Shown: piece by piece, positions 47,694-57,513 of the stretch
Layout: every line of letters starts with the position of its first letter
How positions within the stretch are numbered: position 1 is the stretch's first letter
DNA from: Pseudomonas prosekii
Lineage (GTDB): Bacteria; Pseudomonadota; Gammaproteobacteria; Pseudomonadales; Pseudomonadaceae
Assembly (NCBI RefSeq): GCF_900105155.1
Contig: NZ_LT629762.1
Coordinates: 2,356,001 to 2,420,000 of the forward strand
Length of the DNA: 64,000 bases
Direction of reading: 5' to 3'
The notes under the pieces: generated by a model
The model's input: only the letters and a program-made list of their open reading frames with translations
What the model was told of the DNA's origin: nothing
Database searches by the model: none
Position numbers and translations under genes: made by a program

Positions 47694-48989
47694 ATGCTTC
47701 GCGTCCTGATAGCCCTTGCCCTGACTTGCCTGCTCCAGCCAGCCTTTGCTGATGAGCGCGCGCAAACCCAACAACAGTTGGACGCGACGCGTCAGGACAT
47801 TGCCGAGCTGAAAAAACTGCTGGGCAAGCTGCAGGAAGAAAAATCCGGTGTGCAGAAAGATCTCAAGGGCACCGAGACCGAGATGGGCAAGCTCGAGAAG
47901 CAGGTCGATGCTCTGCAAAAAGAGCTGAAGAAAAGCGAATCCGAGCTGCAGCGACTCGATGCCGAGAAAAAAAAACTCCAGAGCGCGCGCACTGAACAAC
48001 AACGACTGATCGCCATTCAGGCCCGCGCGGCCTACCAGAACGGGCGTCAGGAGTACCTGAAACTGCTGCTCAACCAGCAGAACCCGGAAAAATTTGCCCG
48101 CACCCTGACTTATTACGACTACCTGAGCCAGGCGCGCCTGGAGCAGCTGAAGAATTTCAACGAAACCCTGCGCCAATTGGCCAATGTCGAAAAAGACATC
48201 GGCCTGCAGCAGGCGCAGTTGCTGGTGCAGAAAAGCAGCCTCGACAGTCAGCGCGACGAACTCGAAAAAGTCCGCCAGGAACGCCAGCAAGTCTTGGCCA
48301 AGCTGAGCAGCGACGTGAAGGCGCGCGATCAGAAACTCGCCGCCCGCGAGCAGGATCAGGCAGACCTGTCTAAAGTCCTTAAAACCATCGAAGAAACCCT
48401 GGCCCGTCAGGCCCGTGAGGCAGAAGAAGCGCGGCAAAAAGCGCTGATCGCCCAGCAGGAAGCCGAAAAAAAGCGTTTACGTGAGGCTCAGGAACAGGCC
48501 AACGCCAATACTGATGCCCCACGCAAACCCGTCAAATCGACACCTGGCGCGCTGGTTTCAAGTTCCGGCGAGACCTTTGGCGGCGCATTTGCTTCGACCC
48601 GCGGCAAACTTCCATGGCCGGTTGATGGTCGACTGTTGGCGCGCTTCGGCGAGAGCCGCGGCGATGACGTCCGGACCAAGTGGGACGGCGTGATGATCAG
48701 CGCCTCCGCCGGCAGCCAGGTGCATGCCGTGCACGGTGGTCGCGTGGTGTTCGCCGACTGGTTGCGCGGCGCCGGGCTGCTGGTGATCCTCGATCACGGC
48801 AACGGTTTTTTGAGTCTTTATGGTCACAACCAGACGCTGCTCAAGTCTGCGGGTGATGTGGTTAAAGCCGGTGAGTCCATTTCCACTGTCGGGAACAGTG
48901 GCGGGCAGGACACGCCGGCGTTGTATTTCGCAATTCGTCAGCAGGGTCACCCGAGTGATCCGGCGCAATGGTGCCGCGCGCAAGGATAG
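47694..48989 (+). CDS. envC: Murein hydrolase activator EnvC
   Basis: 431 residues from ATG 47694. Signal peptide MLRVLIALALTCLLQPAFA, then a long coiled coil (about 25-260, KKLLGKLQEEKSGVQKDLK and so on) and a C-terminal LytM/M23 domain (about 320-430). The LytM zinc ligands are missing (KWDGVMISA where HxGxD is normal; the last His-x-His is AIRQQG), which fits an EnvC-type activator of amidases AmiA/AmiB at the septum rather than a peptidase. Upstream in-frame sequence crosses the REP doublet and is excluded. Confidence 0.93.
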   Translation: MLRVLIALALTCLLQPAFADERAQTQQQLDATRQDIAELKKLLGKLQEEKSGVQKDLKGTETEMGKLEKQVDALQKELKKSESELQRLDAEKKKLQSARTEQQRLIAIQARAAYQNGRQEYLKLLLNQQNPEKFARTLTYYDYLSQARLEQLKNFNETLRQLANVEKDIGLQQAQLLVQKSSLDSQRDELEKVRQERQQVLAKLSSDVKARDQKLAAREQDQADLSKVLKTIEETLARQAREAEEARQKALIAQQEAEKKRLREAQEQANANTDAPRKPVKSTPGALVSSSGETFGGAFASTRGKLPWPVDGRLLARFGESRGDDVRTKWDGVMISASAGSQVHAVHGGRVVFADWLRGAGLLVILDHGNGFLSLYGHNQTLLKSAGDVVKAGESISTVGNSGGQDTPALYFAIRQQGHPSDPAQWCRAQG

Positions 48990-49023
48990 GCGTTGAGTCA
49001 CCTACATTAGGAGTTCGTTCGAC

Positions 49024-50352
49024 ATGCTGCATTTGTCCCGCCTTACCTCGCTGGCCCTGACGATCGCCCTGGTGATCGGCGCGCCGCTGGCGTTCGCCGC
49101 TCAGCCTGCTCCGGCGGCTGCGCCAGCACCTGCACCTGCGGGCACCGCGGCAACCACCAAGGCGCCATTGCCGCTGGAAGAGTTGCGCACCTTTGCCGAG
49201 GTCATGGACCGGATCAAAGCGGCGTATGTCGAACCGGTAGACGACAAGACCCTGCTGGAAAATGCCATCAAAGGCATGCTCAGCAACCTCGATCCGCACT
49301 CCGCCTACCTTGGCCCGGAAGACTTCGCGGAGCTGCAGGAGAGCACCAGCGGTGAGTTCGGCGGCCTGGGCATTGAAGTCGGCGCCGAAGACGGCTTCAT
49401 CAAAGTCGTCTCGCCAATCGATGACACTCCGGCGTCCAAGGCTGGCATTCAGGCCGGCGACTTCATCGTCAAGATCAACGGCGCACCGACTCGCGGCCAG
49501 ACCATGACCGAAGCGGTCGACAAGATGCGCGGCAAGATCGGCCAGAAAATCACTCTGACCCTGGTTCGCGACGGCGGCACGCCTTTCGACGTGGTGCTGA
49601 CCCGCGCCATCATCCAGGTCAAGAGCGTCAAGGCGCAGTTGCTGGAATCCGGCTACGGCTACATCCGCATCACCCAGTTCCAGGTCAAGACCGGCGAAGA
49701 GGTCTCCAAGGCCCTCGCCAAGTTGCGCAAGGACAACGGCAAGAAGCTCAACGGCATCATTCTCGACCTGCGCAACAACCCGGGCGGCGTGCTGCAAGCG
49801 GCGGTCGAAGTGGTTGACCACTTCATCACCAAAGGCCTGATCGTCTACACCAAGGGCCGCATCGCCAACTCCGAACTGCGCTTCTCGGCGACCGGCAAGG
49901 ACGAAAGCGAAGCCGTGCCAATGGTCGCGCTGATCAACGGCGGCAGTGCCTCGGCGTCGGAAATTGTCGCTGGCGCGTTGCAGGACCAGAAACGCGCGGT
50001 GGTCATGGGCACCACCAGTTTCGGCAAGGGCTCGGTACAAACCGTGCTGCCGCTGAACAACGACCGCGCCTTGAAGATCACCACGGCGCTGTATTACACG
50101 CCGAACGGTCGCTCGATTCAGGCTCAGGGCATCGTCCCGGACATCGAAGTGCGCAAAGCCAAGATCACCAACGAGCAGGACGGCGAGTACTTCAAAGAAG
50201 CCGATCTGCAAGGTCACCTGGGCAATGGCAACGGCGGTGCCGACAAACCGACCTCCAGCAGCAAGGCCAAAGCCATGCCGCAGGATGACGACTATCAACT
50301 GGCCCAGGCTCTGAGCCTGCTCAAAGGGCTGAGCATTACGTCCGGCCGCTGA
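49024..50352 (+). CDS. ctpA: Carboxyl-terminal processing peptidase (S41A)
   Basis: 442 residues. Signal peptide (LTIALVIGAPLAFAAQ), Ala/Pro-rich linker, PDZ domain (about 95-180, LGIEVGAEDGFIKVVSPIDD) and S41 protease domain with the Ser-Lys dyad in INGGSASASEIVAGAL (Ser about 309) and GTTSFGKGSVQT (Lys about 336). A periplasmic serine protease that in Pseudomonas is linked to turnover of cell-wall hydrolases, which suits its place next to envC. The end is Ser/Lys-rich then LAQALSLLKGL. Confidence 0.96.
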   Translation: MLHLSRLTSLALTIALVIGAPLAFAAQPAPAAAPAPAPAGTAATTKAPLPLEELRTFAEVMDRIKAAYVEPVDDKTLLENAIKGMLSNLDPHSAYLGPEDFAELQESTSGEFGGLGIEVGAEDGFIKVVSPIDDTPASKAGIQAGDFIVKINGAPTRGQTMTEAVDKMRGKIGQKITLTLVRDGGTPFDVVLTRAIIQVKSVKAQLLESGYGYIRITQFQVKTGEEVSKALAKLRKDNGKKLNGIILDLRNNPGGVLQAAVEVVDHFITKGLIVYTKGRIANSELRFSATGKDESEAVPMVALINGGSASASEIVAGALQDQKRAVVMGTTSFGKGSVQTVLPLNNDRALKITTALYYTPNGRSIQAQGIVPDIEVRKAKITNEQDGEYFKEADLQGHLGNGNGGADKPTSSSKAKAMPQDDDYQLAQALSLLKGLSITSGR

Positions 50353-50353
50353 G

Positions 50354-51133
50354 ATGCACCTGCGGATTATCCTGGCGCTGCTGTGCTGTCTGGCGGGTGT
50401 TGCTCACGCAGCGTCCGCCACCATCACGGCGCCACACAAAGCCTACCTGACGCTGATCATCGATGACCTGGGGCAGAACCTGCCCCGGGATCGTCGTGTG
50501 CTCGCCCTCCCCGGCCCGGTGACGACGGCGATCATGCCCGACACCCCGCACGCCGCCGAATTCGCCCGCGAAGCCCATCGCGCCGGCAAAATCGTCATCC
50601 TGCACATGCCCATGGACCCGGCCACCGGCCCGTTTGCCTGGCATCCCGAGTTGCCCCTCGAAGAACTCGAAAAACGCCTCAACGCAGCGTTTAAAGCGGT
50701 GCCCTACACCGCCGGCATCAACAACCACATGGGCAGCCGCATGACCGCGCAGCAACCGGCGATGGCATGGCTGATGGCGGAGTTGCAGCGCCGCCACAAA
50801 TTCTTCGTCGACAGCCGCACCAGCGCACAAACGGTCGGCGCGGCCGAGGCGCAGAAGATTGGTCTGGCGAGCGTCTCTCGGGATGTGTTCCTCGACGATG
50901 AACGCACCGAAGCGGCGATTTTCACGCAACTGCAGACGGCGATCAGCCTGGCAAAAAAGCAGGGTTCGGCGGTGATGATCGGCCACCCGTATCCGCAGAC
51001 GCTGGCGGTGCTGGAGCGCGAGATGCCGAAGCTGAAAGCTCAGGGAATTGACTGGATCGACATCAAACTGATGATCAGCGTGCGCAGCAATCGAGCCACT
51101 GCCGCGCATGGTAAAGATGGGGTGTACCGCTAA
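50354..51133 (+). CDS. Divergent polysaccharide deacetylase (YibQ family)
   Basis: 259 residues. Signal peptide MHLRIILALLCCLAGVAHA, then the YibQ pattern YLTLIIDDLGQNLPRDRRVL, PGPVTTAIMPDTPHAAEFA, VILHMPMDP, GINNHMGSRMT, FVDSRTSA, VFLDDERTE. It begins one base after the ctpA stop, so gpmI-envC-ctpA-yibQ form a conserved cell-envelope cluster. Catalytic activity is not proven for the family. Confidence 0.9.
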   Translation: MHLRIILALLCCLAGVAHAASATITAPHKAYLTLIIDDLGQNLPRDRRVLALPGPVTTAIMPDTPHAAEFAREAHRAGKIVILHMPMDPATGPFAWHPELPLEELEKRLNAAFKAVPYTAGINNHMGSRMTAQQPAMAWLMAELQRRHKFFVDSRTSAQTVGAAEAQKIGLASVSRDVFLDDERTEAAIFTQLQTAISLAKKQGSAVMIGHPYPQTLAVLEREMPKLKAQGIDWIDIKLMISVRSNRATAAHGKDGVYR

Positions 51134-51157
51134 TTCGCCACCGCACAAAACCAACTG

Positions 51158-51246
51158 TAGGAGTGAGCCTGCTCGCGATAGCGGTCTATCAAACAACAAT
51201 CATGTCGTCTGACACGGCCCCATCGCGAGCAGGCTCACTCCCACAT
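51158..51246. repeat. REP doublet with GAGTGAGCCTGCTCGCGA variant
   Basis: TGTAGGAGTGAGCCTGCTCG and the matching inverted CGAGCAGGCTCACTCCCACA flank about 38 bp. The same T/A and C/G changes occur on both arms, so the two arms have co-evolved or were copied as a unit. It lies between convergent genes. Confidence 0.88.
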
Positions 51247-51276
51247 GTTGATAACTGGATGTCTGATAACTGGGTG

Positions 51277-52032
51277 TCAGAGGTAATTAGCCATGATGTC
51301 ATCCACCACGCCTTCCTTGCGCATGGCGTCGAGCGCGGTTTGCAGCTTGGTCACCACTTCGTCCGGGACGTCTTTGTTCAGTGCCAGATAGAGTTCGGCG
51401 CTGTTGAAGCGCAGCACCGTTTTAAGCCCCGTCACGCCGTCCTGCCGCGCCAGATAACGCCCGGCCGGGTCGCCGGTGGCCCACAGGTCAATCTGGCCGC
51501 TGACCAGTTTTTTCGCGTTGTCCTGATCGCGCAGCACCACAATCGGCTTCAAGCCTTGCTTCGCCAGGGTCTCGGCAATCGCATCACCCTTGTAAGCGCC
51601 GATGCGGAACTTGCGTGCCTGATGCAGGGTTTCGAGGGTGATCTTGCTGTCAGCCTTGGCCAGCATGATCCAGTCATCCGGGCCAATCGGGCCGACCCAT
51701 TTGAAGAGCTTTTCGCGATCCGGCAGCCGCGCCATCACGAACACGCCGTAACCGGGTTTTTCGAGGGCGAGTTTGTAGATGCGCTCCCAAGGGAAACGCA
51801 GCGTCAGGCTGTAGGTGATGTCGGTGCGTTTGAACATCTCGCGGACGATGTCCACGGCAATGCCATTGATGTTCTCGTCCTGAGCGAAGTTTTTGCCGTT
51901 CTTCGCCATGTTGTAGGGCGGGAAGTTCTCCGTCAGCAACACCAGGTCGGTGGCGGGACCTTCTTCGGCGCGGGCTGCATTGATCAGCAACAGAGAAGCG
52001 CTGGCGAGAACAACAAGAAAGCGTTTGAGCAT
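51277..52032 (-). CDS. Periplasmic substrate-binding protein (family 3)
   Basis: 251 residues. Signal peptide MLKRFLVVLASASLLLINAARA, then the bacterial extracellular solute-binding family 3 fold: LVLLTENFPPYNMAKNGK, GIAVDIVREMFKRTDITYSL, FRIGAYKGDAIAETLAKQG. It has no transporter permease or ATPase nearby, so it may be an orphan binding protein or a sensor partner. It lies 77 bp downstream of hisF on the same strand. Ligand unknown, amino acid-like by family. Confidence 0.88.
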   Translation of the reverse strand: MLKRFLVVLASASLLLINAARAEEGPATDLVLLTENFPPYNMAKNGKNFAQDENINGIAVDIVREMFKRTDITYSLTLRFPWERIYKLALEKPGYGVFVMARLPDREKLFKWVGPIGPDDWIMLAKADSKITLETLHQARKFRIGAYKGDAIAETLAKQGLKPIVVLRDQDNAKKLVSGQIDLWATGDPAGRYLARQDGVTGLKTVLRFNSAELYLALNKDVPDEVVTKLQTALDAMRKEGVVDDIMANYL

Positions 52033-52109
52033 GTCTGGCTACCGGAATCCATGGCGTGCCCAAGAGTGCCTTGAGCCCGCCATGCTGTCCACTGGCCTGT
52101 AGCGCTTTG

Positions 52110-52880
52110 TTAGCGCATCACGATGCCGCGATGCGCCATGTAAGCCTTGGCTTCCTGCACGGTGTATTCGCCGAAGTGGAAAATACTCGCCGCCAGTACT
52201 GCGCTGGCGTGGCCTTCAATGATGCCGTCGGCCAAATGCTGGAGGTTGCCGACGCCGCCGGAAGCGATCACCGGAATGCCCAGCGCATCGCTGATCGCGC
52301 GGGTCACGCCGAGGTCGAAACCGTTTTTCATGCCGTCCTGGTCCATGCTGGTCAGGAGGATTTCACCGGCGCCCAGGCCTTCCATTTTCATCGCCCATTC
52401 AACCGCGTCGAGGCCGGTCGGCTTGCGGCCACCGTGGGTGAAGATTTCCCAGCGCGGGGTTTCGCCCGGCAGTGAAACCTTCTTCGCGTCGATGGCAACG
52501 ACGATGCATTGCGAACCGAAGTGCTGCGCCGCTTCGCCAACGAATTCCGGATTGAAAACCGCGGCGGTGTTGATCGAAACCTTGTCCGCGCCGGCATTCA
52601 GCAGGTTGCGAATGTCCTGCACGGTGCGCACCCCGCCGCCGACGGTCAGCGGGATAAACACCTGGCTGGCCATGCGCTCGACGGTATGCAGCGTGGTGTC
52701 GCGGCCATCGACGCTGGCGGTGATGTCGAGGAAGGTAATCTCGTCGGCACCCTGCTCGTCATAACGACGGGCAATTTCCACCGGGTCGCCGGCGTCGCGG
52801 ATGTTCTCGAACTTCACACCTTTGACGACCCGGCCGTTGTCCACGTCCAGGCAAGGGATGATGCGTTTGGCCAGCGCCAT
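52110..52880 (-). CDS. hisF: Imidazole glycerol phosphate synthase, cyclase subunit
   Basis: 256 residues, TIM barrel. With HisH it makes imidazole-glycerol phosphate and AICAR. The two catalytic aspartates are visible in [14 protein letters not shown] and VVAIDAKK. It lies 9 bp downstream of hisA. Confidence 0.97.
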   Translation of the reverse strand: MALAKRIIPCLDVDNGRVVKGVKFENIRDAGDPVEIARRYDEQGADEITFLDITASVDGRDTTLHTVERMASQVFIPLTVGGGVRTVQDIRNLLNAGADKVSINTAAVFNPEFVGEAAQHFGSQCIVVAIDAKKVSLPGETPRWEIFTHGGRKPTGLDAVEWAMKMEGLGAGEILLTSMDQDGMKNGFDLGVTRAISDALGIPVIASGGVGNLQHLADGIIEGHASAVLAASIFHFGEYTVQEAKAYMAHRGIVMR

Positions 52881-52889
52881 GGTCAGTCC

Positions 52890-53627
52890 TCAGCCTGTGT
52901 ACGAATCGCAGAAAGCTTGCGCTTCGGCGACGTCGAGGGTGCCTTCATAAATCGCCCGGCCGGTGATCGCGCCGATGATGCCCGGTGCCTTGGCGTCGAG
53001 CAGCGACTTGATGTCGCCGAGGTTGTGAATGCCACCGGAAGCGATCACCGGAATGCGCGTGGCAGCAGCCAGCGCGGCGGTGTACGAAACGTTGCAGCCC
53101 TGCATCATGCCGTCTTTGGCGATGTCGGTATAAACGATCGCGGAGACGCCGTCAGACTCGAATTGCTTGGCCAAGTCGATGACGTTCACGGTGCTGATTT
53201 CAGCCCAGCCGTCAGTCGCGACAAAACCGTCTTTGGCGTCGAGGCCGACAATCACTTTGCCCGGGAACGCGCGGCAGGCTTCGGCGACGAAGGCCGGGTC
53301 TTTCACGGCTTTGGTGCCGATGATCACGTAGCTCACGCCAGCTTTGACGTAATGCTCGATGGTTTCCAGCGAGCGGATACCGCCGCCAATCTGGATCGGC
53401 AGGTTCGGGTAGCGCTTGGCGATCGCGGTGACCACTTCGCCGTTGACCGGCTGGCCTTCGAACGCGCCGTTCAGATCGACCAGATGCAGACGCCGGCAAC
53501 CGCCCTCCACCCACTTGGCGGCCATGCTCACCGGGTCATCGGAGAACACCGTGGAATCTTCCATGCGGCCCTGGCGCAGACGAACACAGGCACCGTCCTT
53601 GAGATCGATAGCGGGAATAATCAGCAT
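52890..53627 (-). CDS. hisA: ProFAR isomerase
   Basis: 245 residues from ATG 53627 ([17 protein letters not shown]). TIM-barrel isomerase making PRFAR from ProFAR, paralogous to HisF. Catalytic Asp in IPAIDLKDG and in [13 protein letters not shown]. It follows the DUF2164 gene by 42 bp. Confidence 0.97.
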   Translation of the reverse strand: MLIIPAIDLKDGACVRLRQGRMEDSTVFSDDPVSMAAKWVEGGCRRLHLVDLNGAFEGQPVNGEVVTAIAKRYPNLPIQIGGGIRSLETIEHYVKAGVSYVIIGTKAVKDPAFVAEACRAFPGKVIVGLDAKDGFVATDGWAEISTVNVIDLAKQFESDGVSAIVYTDIAKDGMMQGCNVSYTAALAAATRIPVIASGGIHNLGDIKSLLDAKAPGIIGAITGRAIYEGTLDVAEAQAFCDSYTG

Positions 53628-53669
53628 CTGGCAAACCTTCAAATTCGATTGTTCAGCTTCGCTCGAAAA

Positions 53670-53927
53670 TCAGTTTTTCTCGAGCGCCCACAAGTCGCTT
53701 TCGATGCTTTCGAACCTTTCTTTAAGGTGCGTCTGCACATCGAAAATCGCCCTGTTGTAATAGTGCGGCGCAATTTCGCGGGTAAACAGCTCAAGGATTT
53801 CCGCCGCTTCGAACGAACCCAGGTCCAGCTCGAAGCGATCTTCCATAAAGCGTTTGATCTTGTGATTGGCCTCGTTCTCCTGCTCGGGAGTGAGGGTCAG
53901 GATCGGCGGCTTTTTCTTGACGGCCAT
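53670..53927 (-). CDS. DUF2164 family protein
   Basis: 85 residues, MAVKKKPPILTLTPEQENEANHKI then a charged helical body ending in AIFDVQTHLKERFESIESDL. It matches DUF2164, which recurs inside the his operon of pseudomonads. Its start is directly abutting the hisH stop, so it is translated with hisH. No known function; acidic and probably cytoplasmic. Confidence 0.87.
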   Translation of the reverse strand: MAVKKKPPILTLTPEQENEANHKIKRFMEDRFELDLGSFEAAEILELFTREIAPHYYNRAIFDVQTHLKERFESIESDLWALEKN

Positions 53928-54566
53928 TTACCAGCGACCATCCCACGCGGCGAAGTTCTGCAGCAATTGCAGGCCATGGGTATGGCTCTTCTCCGGGTGA
54001 AATTGCACGGCGAAACGCGAGCCATCGGCCAGCGCGGCGGCGAAATCGACACCGTAGTGTCCGCCACCCACTACTTGCCGGGCATTCGCGGCGGCGATGT
54101 AGTAGCTGTGCACAAAATAGAAACGCGCCAGGTCCGGAATGTCGTGCCACAGCGGGTGACTGACCTTCTGCTGCACTTGGTTCCAGCCCATGTGCGGGAC
54201 TTTCAGGTGCTCATCGTCTTCATGCAGGTCTTTGCCGAAGAACTTCACCGCGCCCGGGAACAGGCCGATGCAGTCGACACCGTCGTTCTCTTCGCTGCTG
54301 TCGAGCAAGGCTTGCATGCCCACGCAGATGCCGAGGAACGGCCGGTCCTGGCTGACTTCACGCACCAGCGAATCGAAGCCCAGGCGCCGGATCTCCGCCA
54401 TGCAATCGCGAATCGCGCCGACCCCGGGGAACACCACGCGGTCAGCTTCGCGAATCACGTTGGCATCGCTGGTGATCAGGACCTTTCCGGCACCGACGTG
54501 CTCCAGCGCCTTGGCCACCGAGTGCAGGTTGCCCATGCCGTAATCGATAACCGCAACCGTCTGCAT
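53928..54566 (-). CDS. hisH: Imidazole glycerol phosphate synthase, glutaminase subunit
   Basis: 212 residues, class I glutamine amidotransferase that feeds ammonia to HisF. Nucleophile Cys in [17 protein letters not shown], catalytic His/Glu in [12 protein letters not shown]. The start overlaps the hisB stop by one base (TAATG). Confidence 0.97.
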   Translation of the reverse strand: MQTVAVIDYGMGNLHSVAKALEHVGAGKVLITSDANVIREADRVVFPGVGAIRDCMAEIRRLGFDSLVREVSQDRPFLGICVGMQALLDSSEENDGVDCIGLFPGAVKFFGKDLHEDDEHLKVPHMGWNQVQQKVSHPLWHDIPDLARFYFVHSYYIAAANARQVVGGGHYGVDFAAALADGSRFAVQFHPEKSHTHGLQLLQNFAAWDGRW

Positions 54567-55159
54567 TACAGAACGCCCTTGGTCGATGGCATTTGCCCGG
54601 CCATGCGGTCATCCAGCTCTACCGCCATGCGCAGCGCGCGGCCGAAAGCCTTGAACACGGTTTCGATCTGGTGGTGAGTGTTGGTGCCGCGCAGGTTGTC
54701 GATGTGCAGGCTGACGAGGGCGTGGTTGACGAAGCCCTGGAAGAATTCCTGGAACAGGTCAACGTCAAAACCGCCGACGGTGGCGCGGGTGTAGGGAACG
54801 TGCATCTGCAGGCCTGGGCGGCCGGAGAAGTCGATCACCACGCGCGACAGCGCTTCATCGAGCGGCACGTAGGCGTGGCCGTAGCGACGGATGCCTTTCT
54901 TGTCGCCGATGGCTTTGGCGAAGGCCTGACCCAGCGTGATACCGACGTCTTCCACCGTGTGGTGGTCGTCGATATGCAGGTCACCCTTGCTGACAATATC
55001 CAGGTCGATCAGCCCGTGACGGGCGATCTGGTCCAGCATGTGCTCAAGAAAAGGAACACCGATATCAAATCGGGCCTTTCCGGTGCCATCCAGGTTGATC
55101 GAGGCTTTGATCTGGGTTTCCAGAGTGTCGCGCTCGACAGACGCCATACGTTCGGCCAT
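54566..55159 (-). CDS. hisB: Imidazoleglycerol-phosphate dehydratase
   Basis: 197 residues from ATG 55159 with GGAG six bases upstream; a GTG one codon earlier is too close to the ribosome site. It dehydrates IGP in histidine synthesis. Metal motifs [11 protein letters not shown] and NTHHQIE are present. It is the first gene of the hisB-hisH-DUF2164-hisA-hisF unit. It is the single-function dehydratase, without a phosphatase domain. Confidence 0.97.
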   Translation of the reverse strand: MAERMASVERDTLETQIKASINLDGTGKARFDIGVPFLEHMLDQIARHGLIDLDIVSKGDLHIDDHHTVEDVGITLGQAFAKAIGDKKGIRRYGHAYVPLDEALSRVVIDFSGRPGLQMHVPYTRATVGGFDVDLFQEFFQGFVNHALVSLHIDNLRGTNTHHQIETVFKAFGRALRMAVELDDRMAGQMPSTKGVL

Positions 55160-55316
55160 CACCAGCTCCGCAAAATCATTGGGCGAAAAAGGCAGCCATT
55201 ATAGGGGCGCGGGGCCGAAACAGAAACACGAGAGGTGATATGACTGACGGACAGAACGCAGTGCAGTCGGGGATAGACATGTGTGTACAAGCGGTTTTGA
55301 GAGCGCCTCACGCAAA

Positions 55317-55406
55317 TGTGGGAGCGAGCTTGCTCGCGATCAGGCAATAACATTCAACATCTCAGTTGACTGTTACACCGCTATCGCGAGCAGGCTAACT
55401 CCCACA
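55317..55406. repeat. REP doublet upstream of hisB
   Basis: TGTGGGAGCGAGCTTGCTCG and an inverted copy ending CAGGCTAACTCCCACA flank about 44 bp; the second arm has three changes. It sits in the 270-bp gap between the transporter gene end and hisB. Confidence 0.82.
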
Positions 55407-55429
55407 GGGGTGATGCGTTTACAGCTTAC

Positions 55430-57094
55430 TTAATGGAACAGAATCGCCGTCTTCTGCAGGGTTACCCAAACGCCCCACGCCAACGGAATCCCCACCACCA
55501 GCCATGCTGCAACGGCCAACGGCTTGCTGCCCGGCGCCGCTTTCCACTCCAGCACGGTATTCGCATCCGCACCTTTGTCGTGGCCCAGCGCCTGTTCGGC
55601 GGCCAGTTCAGCGTCGGTCATGAAGTACTTGTCAGCCACCGGACGCACCAGCAGGTTGCAGAGGAAACCCAGCACCAGCAGGCCCGCAAGGATGTACAGC
55701 GTGATGTCGTAAGCGGCGGCACGTTCAACGCCGATGCTCAGCTGATATTCACGCAAGTAGTTGACCAACACCGGACCCAACACGCCCGCCGCCGCCCATG
55801 CCGTCAGCAGACGACCATGGATCGCGCCGACCATTTGCGTACCGAACAGGTCCGCCAGATACGCCGGAACCGTGGCAAAACCACCGCCGTACATCGACAG
55901 GATGATGCAGAACGCCGCCACGAACAGCGCAACGTTACCCAAGTGACCGAGGTTCGGGATCAGCGCGTACAGCGCAAAACCCAATGCGAAGAACACGAAG
56001 TAAGTGTTTTTGCGTCCCAGGTAATCGGAGAACGAGGCCCAGAAGAAGCGACCGCCGATGTTGAACAAGCTCAACAAACCGGTGAAACCGGCAGCAATCG
56101 CTGCAATCGAAGCCAGTTGCCCGGCATCCAGTTGACCGAATGGCACATCAACGCCAAGCAGTTTGCCGCCGAACACTTCCTGCAACAGCGGCGAGGCCAT
56201 GCCGAGAATGCCGATACCGGCAGAAACGTTCAGGCACAGCACCAGCCACACCAGACGAAATTGCGGAGTTTTCCAGGCAACGTTCACGTGAACGTGGCGA
56301 TGAGTGATCATCGCGTTCGCGGTTTTTTTCGCCGGAGCGGTCCAGCCTTCAGGCTTCCAGCCGGTTGGCGGAACGCGGTACGACAGCGCACCGCCGATCA
56401 TGAACACGAAGTAAATCGCCGCCATCACCAGGAAGCTCTGCCACACGCCGACGCCGGTTGGCGAAGCGAAATGGCTCATCAACGCGGCCGCCAGAGGTGC
56501 GCCAACCATCGCGCCGCCACCGAAACCCATGATCGCCATGCCCGTCGCCATGCCGCGCTTGTCCGGGAACCACTTGATCAGGGTCGAGACCGGCGAAATG
56601 TAACCGAGGCCCAGGCCGATACCGCCAATGACCCCGGAGCCGATCCACATCAGCCAGATCTGGTGGGTATAAATCCCCAGCGCCGAAATCAGCAGACCAC
56701 CGCACCAGCACAACGCCGACACCACACCAGCCTTGCGCGGCCCGGCGTGTTCCAGCCAGCCACCCCAGATCGCTGCCGAGCAGCCGAGGAAGATGAAGAA
56801 CAGGGTGTAGATCCAGCCGAGCATCGAGATCGGCCAGTCGCAATTCGACGAGAAAACTTGCGAGATGAAGCTCATGTCCGGTGCACAAGCGACCGGGGCA
56901 GTGACGCCCAGCGCCTTGGACAACGGCAACCAGAACACCGAAAAGCCGTAGGCCATGCCGATGCACAAGTGAATGGCCAATGCGGCCGGTGGTACCAGCC
57001 AACGGTTGAAACCGGGCTTGGCGATGATGCGTTCCTTGGACAGGAACGAAGGCTGGCCGGCGTATGCGCCGTCCGCCGTAATGCTCGTGCTCAT
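55430..57094 (-). CDS. OFA-family MFS transporter
   Basis: 554 residues from ATG 57094 (GGGGGAT upstream); the longer frame has no ribosome site. Twelve or more transmembrane helices of the oxalate/formate antiporter group of the major facilitator superfamily: RWLVPPAALAIHLCIGMAYGF at the start, GLGYISPVSTLIKWFPDKRG, MGFGGGAMVGAPLAAAL. The central loop is His-rich (THRHVHVNVAWKTP). The substrate is probably a carboxylate; which one is not readable. It is unlinked to its neighbours. Confidence 0.85.
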   Translation of the reverse strand: MSTSITADGAYAGQPSFLSKERIIAKPGFNRWLVPPAALAIHLCIGMAYGFSVFWLPLSKALGVTAPVACAPDMSFISQVFSSNCDWPISMLGWIYTLFFIFLGCSAAIWGGWLEHAGPRKAGVVSALCWCGGLLISALGIYTHQIWLMWIGSGVIGGIGLGLGYISPVSTLIKWFPDKRGMATGMAIMGFGGGAMVGAPLAAALMSHFASPTGVGVWQSFLVMAAIYFVFMIGGALSYRVPPTGWKPEGWTAPAKKTANAMITHRHVHVNVAWKTPQFRLVWLVLCLNVSAGIGILGMASPLLQEVFGGKLLGVDVPFGQLDAGQLASIAAIAAGFTGLLSLFNIGGRFFWASFSDYLGRKNTYFVFFALGFALYALIPNLGHLGNVALFVAAFCIILSMYGGGFATVPAYLADLFGTQMVGAIHGRLLTAWAAAGVLGPVLVNYLREYQLSIGVERAAAYDITLYILAGLLVLGFLCNLLVRPVADKYFMTDAELAAEQALGHDKGADANTVLEWKAAPGSKPLAVAAWLVVGIPLAWGVWVTLQKTAILFH

Positions 57095-57513
57095 TGTGTA
57101 TCCCCCAATTATTAGTATGGTTCGCCAGCCACTCCTCACCCTTAGCCTTATGCACGCAGGCATGACCTTTTTTTGAGTGAAGCTCCATAAGGGCGCGACG
57201 TAAAGTCGCAGAAGGACGGACGAACGCGCAGAGGTTACCATTTGCTCGTGACAGAAAAACCAAACTGATATCACCTTTTGTATGTCGTCCGATCTCTCCG
57301 ACCGTTGAAGCGGCCATGCCGATCATCGTCGGCCGCTGAAACAAGCCACTTATCAGCGTCAGCCAGACCTGCAAAAGATCTTCCGGATGCCCGGCGGGCG
57401 CCAAACTGAACGCGCCGCAGGACCTGCTGCCATATGAACTGACCGGTCGTCAGTTTCAGAGCGCTATACTCCCCGGCTAAATTTTGAATTCGACTAACTA
57501 CAAGGACTCGCCC
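57095..57513. other. Divergent promoter region, no gene
   Basis: These 419 bp separate the MFS transporter (minus) and asmA (plus). I see no protein, RNA or repeat. A TATACT at 57465 is a possible -10 for asmA, but I find no convincing -35 at the right spacing. Confidence 0.5.

Noticed and set aside
45900..48437. Open frame of 845 codons on the minus strand
   Set aside because: It lies antisense to gpmI and envC, runs through the REP doublet and shows no family motif; long antisense frames are common in GC-rich genes.
47694..48989. EnvC as an active M23 endopeptidase
   Set aside because: The zinc-ligand motif HxGxD is replaced by KWDGV and the last ligand pair is absent, as in EnvC-type activators.
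52509..54677. Open frame of 722 codons on the plus strand
   Set aside because: It is antisense to hisF, hisA, the DUF2164 gene and hisH, all of which are well supported.
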